Of a DNA stretch of 64,000 nucleotides, positions 17,038 to 26,403 are shown piece by piece. The notes under the pieces were generated by a model. It was given only the letters and a program-made list of their open reading frames with translations, was not told the DNA's origin and made no database searches. The stretch's first letter is position 1, and each line of letters begins with the position of its first letter. The DNA comes from CALBZH01 sp964538515 (GTDB lineage: Bacteria > Desulfobacterota > Syntrophobacteria > Syntrophobacterales > Syntrophobacteraceae): positions 1-64,000 of the forward strand of contig CAZIEW010000017.1 in NCBI GenBank assembly GCA_964538515.1, in the 5' to 3' direction. A program made the position numbers and the translations under genes.

Positions 17038-19472
17038 GCCTCGCCGCCTTTCCTTGATGCCTCCAGGATCCGGGCCGTTTCCGCAACCTCCTCCGGCGTC
17101 ACGCTTCGACGCAGCTCGTCCATGCGCTTCATCACACCGGAGAACCGGGTGCCTTCGGCCGCGCTGATCCATTCGAGCTGCAGCCGCTCGGGACGCAGCC
17201 CCAGTTTCTCCATCCGCTTGTGCATGCGCTGCACGCGCTTTTCGGTCCAGTGATTGGCGCTGATGTAATGGCAGTCGCCAATGTGGCAGCCCGTGACGAG
17301 GACGACCGGGGCGCCCCGAGCGAAAGCATGCCAGATGAAGTCTTCCGACACGCGACCGGAGCACATGGTGCGGATCAGGTGGGCGCTCGGGGGGTACTGG
17401 AGGCGGGAGACTCCCGCGAAGTCGGCTCCGGCGTACGAGCACCAGTTGCAGGCAAAGGTCAGGACCTTCTCCTGCGGGTTGTCCGCCAGGAGCGCGTCGA
17501 TCTGGTCGAGGACCTGCCGGTCGGTGAAATGGTTCATGGTGATAGCCCCGAAGCGGCATTCGGCCGCACAGGTGCCGCATCCCATGCAGGCGGCCGTGTT
17601 GACGGCTGCCGGGGTCTTCTTCTTCACATCCACCGTGATGGCGTTGTACGGGCAGACTTCCGCGCACTTGCCACATGATTTGCAGTGCTCCTGGACGATC
17701 TCGGAGGTAATGGGCTCCGTCAGGATCTTCCCCTCGTGCATCAGGCGCACCGCCCGCATGGCGGCGGCCGAGGCCTGGGTCACGCTGTCCTTGATGTCCT
17801 TGGGACCTTCGGCGCACCCGGCGAAGAAAATGCCGCGCGTGGCTGCGTCCACAGGCTGAAGCTTGGGATGGGCTTCGAGGAAGAAGCCGTCGGAGGTGAG
17901 CTGGAGCCCCAGCATTTCCTGGAGCTTTCGGGTTGACTTGGCGGGCTTGACCCCGACCGCCAGCACCAGCATGTCGAGGTCATGGAGCTGGAGGCTCCCC
18001 GTGGATCCGTTTTCGACGGCAACGCGCAACCTGCCGTCGGGCAGCTCCTCGACCGTTCCCGGCAGCCCTCTCACGTACCGGACCCCGAGCGACCGGCTCC
18101 TCCGGTAAAGATCCTCGAAGCCTTTGCCGTAGGCCCGGATGTCGATGTAGAAGACGGTGAGGTCCACATCCGGGTCGTGCTCCTTGGCGATGAGCGTGCT
18201 CTTGATGGTGTTCATGCAGCAGACGCTCGAGCAGTAGGGGTGGCCCTTCTGGACGGATCGTGATCCCACGCACTGGATGAAGCCGATGGATTTGGGGTGC
18301 TTCTTGTCGGTGGGCCGGACGATCTCCCCGCCGGTGGGTCCCGCGGCGTTGATCATCCGCTCGAATTCGATGCTGGTCAGAACGTTTTCGAACCGGGTGT
18401 AGCCGTATTCGTCCATTTCGGTCGGATCGTAAGGCTCGATACCCGTGGCCACGATAATCGATCCGACGCGCTCCACCACCTCCTCGTCGGACAGGTGAAA
18501 GTCGATGCAGCCCTTGCTGCAGACCTCGATGCATTTGCCGCATACGACGGGATTGCTGCCGAGACATTCGTTTGCGTTGACCAGGTACGCCGACGGGACG
18601 GCCTGAGGGAACGGGGAATAGATGGCCTTCCGCGAGGAAAGCCCCTGGTCGAATTCGTCGGGGCGTACGACGGGGCAGACTTTGGCGCACTCCCCGCAGG
18701 CCGAGCACTCCTTTTCCGAAACGTAGCGGGCTTTCTTGCGGACCCGGACCTCGAAGTTGCCCACGTACCCTCGGACATCGGCGATCTCGCTCAGGGTGTG
18801 GAGCCGGATCCGGGAATGCTTGCCCACGTCGGCCATTTTGGGACCGAGGATGCAGATGGAGCAGTCGATGGTGGGGAAGGTCTTGTCGAGCCTGGCCATG
18901 ACGCCACCAATCGACGGCGACTTTTCCACCAGGACAACGTCATAACCGGCGTCCGCAAGATCCAGGGAAGCCTGAATTCCCGCAACGCCCCCGCCGATCA
19001 CGAGGGTGCGCTTGATGAGCGGCACGGTCTCGGGCTCCAAGGGGCGAAGGTGACGCACCCGCGCAACGGCCATCCTCGTCAGGTCCACCGCTTTGGTCGT
19101 GGCCGCATCGGGCTCGTTCATGTGAACCCAGCTGCAGTGCTCCCGGATGTTGGCCATCTCGAACAGGAACGGGTTGATGCCCGCCTCGTGCACCATCTGC
19201 CGGAACGTGGGCTCATGGAGCCTCGGCGAGCAGGACGCCACGACCACCCGGTCGAGCCGGTGCGCCGCAATGTCTTCCTTGATGCTCTGCTGCCCGGGAT
19301 CCGAGCAGGCATAGGCAAGATCCCGAGCCACGACCACATCCTCCAAGGTGGTCGCCGCCTCGGCTACTTTCGCGCAGTCGACGGTGCGCGCGATGTTCAG
19401 GCCGCAATGACAGATGAAAACCCCGACACGGGGGCGGTTTGATTCCATGGTGCATGGATCCATATGCAGCAT
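17034..19472 (-). CDS. hdrA: HdrA-MvhD fusion, electron-bifurcating heterodisulfide reductase subunit
   Basis: The 812-residue protein has the HdrA N-terminal domain (FICHCGLNI; VVASCSPRLHEPTF), an FAD-binding fold beginning LVIGGGVAGIQASLDLADAG near 155, Fe-S motifs CSACGECAKVCP and CGKCIEVCSKGC, and a C-terminal pair CKSCGKCAEVCP and CMGCGTCAAEC. From about residue 665 an MvhD domain follows (FACNWCSYAG, TMCSGR, GCHIGDCHY), which binds a [2Fe-2S] cluster and links HdrA to a dehydrogenase. It is cytoplasmic. Seven bases separate it from the upstream NuoG-like formate dehydrogenase, its likely partner. Alternative ATGs lie at 19463 and 19448; 19472 was kept but is not certain. Confidence 0.88.
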   Translation of the reverse strand: MLHMDPCTMESNRPRVGVFICHCGLNIARTVDCAKVAEAATTLEDVVVARDLAYACSDPGQQSIKEDIAAHRLDRVVVASCSPRLHEPTFRQMVHEAGINPFLFEMANIREHCSWVHMNEPDAATTKAVDLTRMAVARVRHLRPLEPETVPLIKRTLVIGGGVAGIQASLDLADAGYDVVLVEKSPSIGGVMARLDKTFPTIDCSICILGPKMADVGKHSRIRLHTLSEIADVRGYVGNFEVRVRKKARYVSEKECSACGECAKVCPVVRPDEFDQGLSSRKAIYSPFPQAVPSAYLVNANECLGSNPVVCGKCIEVCSKGCIDFHLSDEEVVERVGSIIVATGIEPYDPTEMDEYGYTRFENVLTSIEFERMINAAGPTGGEIVRPTDKKHPKSIGFIQCVGSRSVQKGHPYCSSVCCMNTIKSTLIAKEHDPDVDLTVFYIDIRAYGKGFEDLYRRSRSLGVRYVRGLPGTVEELPDGRLRVAVENGSTGSLQLHDLDMLVLAVGVKPAKSTRKLQEMLGLQLTSDGFFLEAHPKLQPVDAATRGIFFAGCAEGPKDIKDSVTQASAAAMRAVRLMHEGKILTEPITSEIVQEHCKSCGKCAEVCPYNAITVDVKKKTPAAVNTAACMGCGTCAAECRFGAITMNHFTDRQVLDQIDALLADNPQEKVLTFACNWCSYAGADFAGVSRLQYPPSAHLIRTMCSGRVSEDFIWHAFARGAPVVLVTGCHIGDCHYISANHWTEKRVQRMHKRMEKLGLRPERLQLEWISAAEGTRFSGVMKRMDELRRSVTPEEVAETARILEASRKGGEA

Positions 19473-19478
19473 CTCGTC

Positions 19479-22184
19479 TTAGCAAGCGCAGGCGCAGCCC
19501 GCCGCCGGTTTTAGTTTCTCCACCTTCGCCGCGCACACCTTGAATTCCGGGATCTTGGCGATGGGATCGATGGCGGCGATGGTCAACCGGTTGGCCGCGG
19601 CCTCCCAGAAGTGGAACGGGATGAAGATGGTGCGTGCATCGGTCATCTCTCCGACACTCGCCTTGGCCTCGATCCTGCCGCGCCGCGTGCTCACCCCGAC
19701 GGTCTCGCCGTCCCGGATGTCGAGCTCCACGGCGTCCCTGGGGTTGATCTCCACCCAGCACTCAGGGCAGATTGCGTTGAGACCCGCGGACCGCCGCGTC
19801 ATGCTGCCCGTGTGGTAATGGTAGAGCACCCTGCCGGTGGTGAGGATGAACGGGTACTCCTCATCCGTGGGCTCCGCAGGCGGGATCCATTCGACGGCGG
19901 TGAACAGCCCCTTGCCGCGGACGAACTTGTCGCGGTGCAGGTACTTGGTTCCCGGATGGTCTTGGGTCGGGCAGGGCCACTGGAGGCCTTGAACGCCGAG
20001 CCGCCGGTAGTCCATCCCGCCGTAGGAAGGCGTCACGCTCGCCATCTCGTCGAAGATGGCCTCGGCGCTTGCGTAGCTCATCGGGTATCCCAGCTTCGTG
20101 GAGACGGCGCTCAAAATCTCCCAGTCGGCGAGGGCCCGGCCTGGTGGCTCGACCACCTTGCGAACAAGCTGAACGCGCCGCTCCGTGTTGGTGAACGTGC
20201 CGTCCTTCTCGGCGAAGCACGCGGAAGGCAGAACGACGTCCGCCAGTTGCGCCGTCTCGGTGAGGAAGATGTCCTGCACCACGAGGAATTCGAGGGATTT
20301 CAGCTCGTGCTCGACGTGGTGAATGTCCGGCTCGCTGATCATGGGATTTTCCCCCATGATGTAGAGCCCCTTGATCGCTCCCTTCGTGGCCGCGGCCATG
20401 GCCTCCAGCATGGTGAGGCCTACGTTCCCGGGCAGATCGCGCACGCCCCAGGCCGTGGCCATCTTCTCGCGCAGTTCGGGCGAAGTCACCGCCTGGTATC
20501 CTGAAAACACATTGGGTAAGGCCCCCATGTCGCAGGCGCCCTGGACGTTGTTCTGGCCTCGGAGGGGATTGACGCCACCCGATTCGATTCCGAGGTTTCC
20601 GCAGAGCATGGCCAGGTTGGCCGTGCTCTTGACCGCATCCGTTCCGTTGATGTGCTGGGTGATCCCCATGGCGTACACGATGGATGCGGCCGGTGCCGAG
20701 GCATAAAGGCGGGCGGCGGCGACCAGGTCGTCCCGGGGAATGGATGTGATCGCTTCCACCCGCTCCGGCGTGTACCCGGCAACGAGATCCCTCACCGCTT
20801 CGAAGCCTTCGGTGCGCTCGGCCACGTATTCCTTGGCGTAGAGCCCTTCTTTGATGATCACGTGCATCATGCCGTTCAACCAGGCCACATCCGTCCCGGG
20901 CTTCTGGCGCAGCCACAGGGCACCGTGGTCGACCAGGTCGATATGCCTCGGGTCCACCACGATGAGCTTCGTCCGGCCGCTCTGGACACCCCGCTTGATA
21001 TAGGTGGAGATGACCGGGTGCATTTCCGAGGTGTTCGACCCAGTGATGAGCACGACATCCGACCGTTCCAGCTCCTCGATGGAATTGGTCATGGCGCCGC
21101 TGCCGAACGAGGCGGCCAGGCCGGCGACCGTCGAGGCGTGGCAGAGACGGGCGCAGTGGTCGATGTTGTTCGTCCCGACGACCGCCCGCGCGAGCTTGTT
21201 CATGAGATAGTTCTCTTCATTGGTCACGCGGGCCGAGCTGAAAAACGCGAGCGCATCCGGCCCTGAAGACTCCTTGATCGCGCGCAGCCGCTTGGCCACC
21301 AGGCTCAGCGCTTCGTCCCACGAAGCCTCTTGGAAAGAGCCGTTCTTCTTGATGAGCGGGACCGTCAGCCGGTCGGGATGGTCGATGAAATCGAAGCCGT
21401 AGCGGCCCTTGACGCAGAGGCGCCCGTCGTTGGGGACGGCTCCCTCGACCCCCGTCACCCGGACCACCTTGCCGTTTTTCACATGCAGCAGCTGCTGGCA
21501 TCCGACGCCGCAGTAGGGGCAGGTCGTCTGGACCTTTCGCTCTTCCTCCCAGACCCGCCAGCGCAGATCCGACCGCTTCTCAACCAATGCGCCGACGGGG
21601 CACATCTGGATGCATTCCCCGCACTGGACGCACTTGTCCTTGTCGTAGACAATCCGAGGTCCATCGGCTCCGTTGGAGACCGAAAGGGCACGGATGCCCT
21701 GAATCTCCGCGCAGGCGTGGACGCAGCGCAGACACAGCACGCAGCGCTCCGGCCAGGACCGGATGAAGGCCACGGAATACGGTGCCGTGAATTTGGACGT
21801 CGGTGAGGGTGGCTCACCCCCCGTGATCCCGTGCTCCACCACAAGATCCTGGAGGCGGCAGTCGCCCGCTTTGTCGCAGACCGGGCAATCCAGGGGATGA
21901 TGCGCCAGCAGGGTCTGCAAGGATTCGCGGCGCAGCGCGAGGAGGGCGTCCGACTGGGTTCTCACCGACATGCCATCCGAGACGCATGTCTCGCATGAAA
22001 CCACGGGCGCCGCATGGCCGTCGACTTCCACGATGCACAGCCCGCAGGACCCGATTGGCTTCAACCGTTCGTGAAAGCAGAGGGTCGGAATCCTAATCCC
22101 CGCGCTCTTGGCCGCTTGAAGAATCGTAGCTCCCTCGCTTGCCGAGATTTCCATGCCGTCGATGGTCACGTTCACACGCTTCAT
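19479..22184 (-). CDS. fdhA: Cytoplasmic formate dehydrogenase with NuoG-like N-terminus
   Basis: The 901-residue protein starts with a [2Fe-2S] ferredoxin domain (CX11CX2C around GSCGLC), then a NuoG-type His-Cys3 site (HHPLDCPVCDKAGDC), two [4Fe-4S] clusters (CVLCLRCVHAC, CVQCGECIQMCP), and the Mo/W domain with CPYCGVGCQQ. The active site RLCHASTV has C348 where other enzymes have selenocysteine, and GSGAMTN follows. There is no Tat signal, so it is cytoplasmic. The extreme C-terminus is GCACAC, an unusual CxCxC tail. ATG 22184 has GGAGG at ideal spacing; the 16 codons before it are not family-like. It lies between two HdrA genes and probably exchanges electrons with them rather than with NAD directly, as no NuoF-like gene is present. 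Confidence 0.87.
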   Translation of the reverse strand: MKRVNVTIDGMEISASEGATILQAAKSAGIRIPTLCFHERLKPIGSCGLCIVEVDGHAAPVVSCETCVSDGMSVRTQSDALLALRRESLQTLLAHHPLDCPVCDKAGDCRLQDLVVEHGITGGEPPSPTSKFTAPYSVAFIRSWPERCVLCLRCVHACAEIQGIRALSVSNGADGPRIVYDKDKCVQCGECIQMCPVGALVEKRSDLRWRVWEEERKVQTTCPYCGVGCQQLLHVKNGKVVRVTGVEGAVPNDGRLCVKGRYGFDFIDHPDRLTVPLIKKNGSFQEASWDEALSLVAKRLRAIKESSGPDALAFFSSARVTNEENYLMNKLARAVVGTNNIDHCARLCHASTVAGLAASFGSGAMTNSIEELERSDVVLITGSNTSEMHPVISTYIKRGVQSGRTKLIVVDPRHIDLVDHGALWLRQKPGTDVAWLNGMMHVIIKEGLYAKEYVAERTEGFEAVRDLVAGYTPERVEAITSIPRDDLVAAARLYASAPAASIVYAMGITQHINGTDAVKSTANLAMLCGNLGIESGGVNPLRGQNNVQGACDMGALPNVFSGYQAVTSPELREKMATAWGVRDLPGNVGLTMLEAMAAATKGAIKGLYIMGENPMISEPDIHHVEHELKSLEFLVVQDIFLTETAQLADVVLPSACFAEKDGTFTNTERRVQLVRKVVEPPGRALADWEILSAVSTKLGYPMSYASAEAIFDEMASVTPSYGGMDYRRLGVQGLQWPCPTQDHPGTKYLHRDKFVRGKGLFTAVEWIPPAEPTDEEYPFILTTGRVLYHYHTGSMTRRSAGLNAICPECWVEINPRDAVELDIRDGETVGVSTRRGRIEAKASVGEMTDARTIFIPFHFWEAAANRLTIAAIDPIAKIPEFKVCAAKVEKLKPAAGCACAC

Positions 22185-22284
22185 TCGAATGTCTCCTCCC
22201 ACAGGTCCGATTAGAGCGATTTCGAAGGTCAATGAGCTTGACGCCCCAGTCTCGAAAGGAATGATCTTGCCCCAGGCTCTTCAG

Positions 22285-25200
22285 CTAAAGATGCTCGATC
22301 ATGGCGAAGAGCTGGGCGTCATCGAATCCTTGGAGTCGGATGGCTCCCGACCGGCACGATGCGCTGCAGAGTCCGCATCCTTTGCAAAGAGCCGAGTTGA
22401 TCTCCGCCTTGCCCTTGTCATTGAATCGCGGTGCCGAGTACGGACAGATCGCGACGCATGTGCCACACCCGCTGCAGAGCGACGGGCTCGTCACCGCAAC
22501 GGTCCCCGGAAAGTGGATGGTCTCGCGCGCCAGGATGGTGGCCGCTCGGGAGGCCGCCGCCTGGGCCTGGGCGATGCTTTCATCGATGCTTTTGGGGTAG
22601 TGTGCGAGTCCGCACAAAAAGACGCCGTCCGTGGCGAAATCGACCGGGCGCAGCTTGACGTGGGCTTCCAGAAAGAAGCCGTCCTCGTTGACCGACACCT
22701 TGAATGCCTGCGCCAGCGCCTCGACCGGGCTCGGCACGATGGCCGAAGCCAAGACGAGAAGATCCGCTTCGATCTCGATGGGGCGCTGCAAAATAGCGTC
22801 ACGTACGGTCACGGTGAGCCCACCGTTTCGAATCGCCGCCGTGGGCTTGCTGTCGAGATCATAGCGCACAAAGACAACCCCTCGTCTGCGAGCCTCGAGG
22901 TACAGCGTCTCGCGCTCACCGTAGCTTCGTAAATCCCGGTAGAGTGCGAAGACCTCGCAATCGGGGTTGAGGGTCTTCAGATGCAGGGCGCTTTGGAGGG
23001 TGTGCGTGCAGCAGACACGGCTGCAGTAAGGCCTTTGCGGCTCCCTCGAGCCCACGCATTGAATGAAAACGGCCCGGTGCAGCGACCCGAGAGACGGGTC
23101 GTTCCCCATGAAGCGACGATCGAGGTCCTGATGCGTCAGTACTCTCGGATCTTGCCCGAACAGGTATTCGTCGGGCTGCCATTCGCTCCCGCCGGTTGCG
23201 ATGACGGACACTCCGTGCTCGATGACTTCGGAAGCGCTTCCATTCTGGATGGTTGTCTTGAAATTGCCGACGAACCCGTCCACCCGAGACAGGGTGCTCG
23301 AGAGATGCACCTTAACGAGCGGGTGCGTGTGGAGGGATTGCGTCAGATCTTCCACGTAGGTGGAAATCGATTCCCCTCGCCATGTCTGGTGGAGGGCCAG
23401 TGCCTGCCCCCCCAGCCGATCCGTCCGTTCCACCACATGGACGGGGAACCCTTGATCGGCCAAGGTTAGAGCCGCCACCATGCCGGCGACGCCTCCTCCG
23501 ACCACCAGCGCGCGGCGAGTGACTTGAAGCTCCGGCTCCTGCAGGGGCTCGAGAAGTGCGGCCTTGGCCACCGCCATGCGCACGAGGTCCTTGGCCTTTT
23601 CCGTGGCGGCTCGCGGGTCGGCGGCGTGCACCCAGGAGACCATGTTGCGGATGTTCGCCATCTCGAACAGGTAGCGGTTCAACCCCGTTTCTTCCATGGT
23701 TTCCTGAAAAAGCGGCTCATGGGTCTTCGGCGTGCAGGCCGCAACAACGATCCGATTGAGGCCGTTTTCCGTGATGAGCCGTTTGAGGGTCTCCTGGGTG
23801 TCCTGGGAGCAGGTGTAGAGGTTGTCGCCCACGTATTCCACGAACGCCAGATTCCGTGCGTAGTCGCGAACGGCGGGAACGTCTACGACGCCACCGATGT
23901 TGATGCCGCAATGGCAGACAAAGACCCCGATGCGAGGTCTTACTCCCGAAACGTTGATTTGCGCGGGAATGGGCTTGGCCTTGACCAGGGCTCCGCGGGC
24001 CGCGCTGAGAAGCGCTCCCGCAGCCGCAGCCGCCGCGCTGGCTTCCACGACGGATTGGGGGATGTCCTTGGGTCCTTGCATGCACCCGCACACGTAGATT
24101 CCGGGACGGTTCGTGGCAACGGGGAGGAAGCTGCCGGTGTCCGTGAACCGATGAGCGTTCAGCTCGACTCCCAGGCGATCGGCCATCTCAACGGCCTGCC
24201 GGCTCACTTCGAAGCCCACGGAGAGCACGACCATGTCAAAGATCTCGCTTTGCGGCACGCCGGCCTCATCCACGTAGGTGATCCGCAGATCACTTTCTCC
24301 CTCTCGCTCGATGGAATGCACCCGCGAGCGGAGGAACCGGACGCCCTGCTCTCGTGCCCGGTTGTAGAAGTGCTCGAAATCCTTGCCGTGGGTTCGCATG
24401 TCCATGAAGAAGATCGCCGTGTCGAGATCGTGGCGAGCGTGCTCCTTGGCGATAACGGCTTCCTTGATGGCGTACATGCAGCAGACGGCCGAGCAGTAGC
24501 TGTGATCGCACTGGTTGATGTCGCGCGATCCCACGCACTGGAGCCAGGCGATCTTGCGCGGCTCCTCGCGGTCGTAAGGACGGCCGAGGTGCCCTCGATA
24601 GGGACCGGAGGCACTCAGGATGCGCTCGAATTCGAGGCTCGTGACCACGTTGGGAAGGTTGGCGGCGTTGTAAGTCTCGAAGCGGGAGGGATCGAACACC
24701 TGATTTCCGGGCGCCAGGATGATCGCTCCGACATTGCGCCGCTCCATGCGCGGCTGATCGTCGTAGCGGATGGCCTTGGCCAGACAGACCGTCTCACACA
24801 GGCCGCAGCCGATGCAGACGGCGCGGTCGATGACGAAACCGCGCGGAATGGCTTGGGGATAGCGCATAAAGGTGGCTGCCCGCGAGTCCAGACCCTGATT
24901 GAACTCGTTCAAGGCCGCGACCGGGCACACCGAAAGGCATTGACCGCATGCCGTGCAGGCAGCTAGATCGATGTATCTCGGGCGGGAGAGCAAGCTGACC
25001 GTGAAATTCCCGGCTTCGCCCTCGATGGCGTGGATTTCACTGTTGGTAAGGATGTCAATGTTCAGGTGGCGACCCACCTCCACCAGCTTCGGAGACAGGA
25101 TGCACATGGCGCAGTCATTGGTGGGAAAGGTCTTGTCCAGCTGAGCCATCAGCCCTCCAATGGAAGACTCGCTTTCCACCATCGTGACATGGTACCCCGA

Positions 25201-25302
25201 ATCCGCCAAATCAAGGGAAGCCTGGATTCCCGCCACACCGCCGCCCACCACCATCACGGACCCAACAATCACCTGCTCGCTCGCTTTGAGCTCTTCTTGC
25301 AT
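22285..25302 (-). CDS. hdrA: Tandem HdrA (two FAD modules in one chain)
   Basis: The 1005-residue protein holds two HdrA modules. The first (about 1-445) starts directly with the FAD fold VMVVGGGVAGIQASLDLADSG and has CTACGQCLSVCP and CIGCGLCETVC. The second (about 455-1005) begins with a CHCGINI domain, then LVVGGGVAGMVAALTLADQG, and ends with CSGCGTCVAICP and CKGCGLCSASC. Each module has the CVGSR...YCS.VCC segment typical of HdrA. It resembles a fusion of QmoA/HdrA-like halves. It is first in the minus-strand redox unit, 100 bases before the formate dehydrogenase gene. Two FADs in one chain could allow electron bifurcation or simply relay; the sequence cannot decide. Confidence 0.85.
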   Translation of the reverse strand: MQEELKASEQVIVGSVMVVGGGVAGIQASLDLADSGYHVTMVESESSIGGLMAQLDKTFPTNDCAMCILSPKLVEVGRHLNIDILTNSEIHAIEGEAGNFTVSLLSRPRYIDLAACTACGQCLSVCPVAALNEFNQGLDSRAATFMRYPQAIPRGFVIDRAVCIGCGLCETVCLAKAIRYDDQPRMERRNVGAIILAPGNQVFDPSRFETYNAANLPNVVTSLEFERILSASGPYRGHLGRPYDREEPRKIAWLQCVGSRDINQCDHSYCSAVCCMYAIKEAVIAKEHARHDLDTAIFFMDMRTHGKDFEHFYNRAREQGVRFLRSRVHSIEREGESDLRITYVDEAGVPQSEIFDMVVLSVGFEVSRQAVEMADRLGVELNAHRFTDTGSFLPVATNRPGIYVCGCMQGPKDIPQSVVEASAAAAAAGALLSAARGALVKAKPIPAQINVSGVRPRIGVFVCHCGINIGGVVDVPAVRDYARNLAFVEYVGDNLYTCSQDTQETLKRLITENGLNRIVVAACTPKTHEPLFQETMEETGLNRYLFEMANIRNMVSWVHAADPRAATEKAKDLVRMAVAKAALLEPLQEPELQVTRRALVVGGGVAGMVAALTLADQGFPVHVVERTDRLGGQALALHQTWRGESISTYVEDLTQSLHTHPLVKVHLSSTLSRVDGFVGNFKTTIQNGSASEVIEHGVSVIATGGSEWQPDEYLFGQDPRVLTHQDLDRRFMGNDPSLGSLHRAVFIQCVGSREPQRPYCSRVCCTHTLQSALHLKTLNPDCEVFALYRDLRSYGERETLYLEARRRGVVFVRYDLDSKPTAAIRNGGLTVTVRDAILQRPIEIEADLLVLASAIVPSPVEALAQAFKVSVNEDGFFLEAHVKLRPVDFATDGVFLCGLAHYPKSIDESIAQAQAAASRAATILARETIHFPGTVAVTSPSLCSGCGTCVAICPYSAPRFNDKGKAEINSALCKGCGLCSASCRSGAIRLQGFDDAQLFAMIEHL

Positions 25303-25581
25303 AGGATTTCCGCTCCAGCTTCTGGAAGAAGAGGATCACACCAAGTCGGTTGAAGCCGAAACATCCATCCGTCGCCCGATGAGCGGGACGACGGTGCGGA
25401 AAGCGAATCCGCGCGGACGCTCAGTCTTTTTCCGGCGTGAGCCATGCCATGCGTGGTTCGAGCAAATGGGAGCCGGCAGAATGAATCAGGTCAGGGATTG
25501 GGAAAGGATCATGGAGCGATGGTGAAACCTTCGGCCGGGCTCTGTCCCTACCGCCGCACGGGCAGAATCAGGCAAACGCGC

Positions 25582-26403
25582 TCAAGTAAAGCCGAAGGAT
25601 CGATACACGGAATGACCTCTGGATGAGTGAACGCTCAAGCTGTCTAGTGCTCGGTTGACTTTGTTTCGCAAGGTACCCCCCCTTTGATCCCCCTCGAGGG
25701 GGTTGGGGGGGTGTCTTGCCCGGCATAGCTTCTTTGACGGAGCACTAGAATGACGAGAAGGTAAGCTATCTTTCTCGATTCCGTTAGTCGAATAGGAAGT
25801 TTGAATGGAAGGTGAGGCTTGCCTGCGCCTAATCCCGATCACTCCCCGGGAGGCACGGGGGGCGATGAAAACCGGAGCGTCGGCGTCCAGGTCCCCGATC
25901 GGGATCGCGCCCTTGCGGGTGATGGCGCTCTCCATGACGGTCGACGGAATCTTCCTTTGCCGCCAGCTGCCCAAAGGCTTCAACCGCCCGTGCCCTGCAC
26001 GGGTCGAGGAAAAAGGGAGGGGGCAGCCATCGTTCCAAGACGGCGGTGAGGTCCTGCAGGCCGATCGGCTTCGAATCTCGGCCGCGCTCACGTCGGCGTA
26101 AGCGGTCAGGATGACGATGAAAACCTCGGGGTCGATCGAGCGTAAGGCTTCCGCCGCGGTCAGACCGTCCATGGTCGGCATGCGCATGTCAAGCAGACAA
26201 ATGGGGATCCGCCGCCCCTCTGCATGCTCCGTTCTGAAGAAGTCCACCAAAGGTGCGCCGTCCGAAAACGTGGTCACCTGGAACGCATCAGGAGGCTCCT
26301 CCGCCTCGAAGAAATTCAGGCTATTGTCCCGCTCGAAAATATTATGAAAATATTCCAATAAATCGGGATCATCGTCGGCGATGACGATGCGTCTCTCATT
26401 CAT
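25582..26403 (-). pseudogene. Degenerate response regulator
   Basis: Residues 1 to about 112 are a normal receiver: acidic pocket ADDD (10-12), phospho-acceptor D72 in CLLDMRMP and the ILTAYAD strand. After that the frame no longer codes for a receiver; the conserved Lys-Pro and last helix are missing. In the neighbouring reading frame, around 26032-26085, the sequence KPIGLQDLTAVLERWLPPP can be read, which looks like the end of a different receiver. The remaining frame runs through a MITE-like repeat (25644-25748) and ends by chance. It overlaps the kinase remnant by eight bases. Decay by deletion or recombination is the simplest reading; assembly error is possible. Confidence 0.7.
25644..25748. 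repeat. MITE-like inverted-repeat element
   Basis: The 105-base element is bounded by perfect 9-base inverted ends CTAGTGCTC and GAGCACTAG. Its core holds the perfect palindrome CCCCCTCGAGGGGG between G- and C-runs. The core is clearly related to the hairpin at 53647-53696 (shared order: ACACCCCC, CAACCCC, GGGGG, ATCAAA, GGGGG). No transposase is encoded. Confidence 0.65.

Noticed and set aside
25435..25449. Minus-strand TGGCATGGCTCACGC upstream of the tandem hdrA, sigma-54-like
   Set aside because: GG and GC are correctly spaced but the -12 element is ACGC, and the region lies near a decayed locus; too weak to list.
25660..25720. CRISPR-like repeat
   Set aside because: Single palindromic element with one distant relative; no regular array or spacers.
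25805..26101. Plus-strand frame opposite the degenerate regulator
   Set aside because: No recognisable domain; the minus strand here is itself a remnant.
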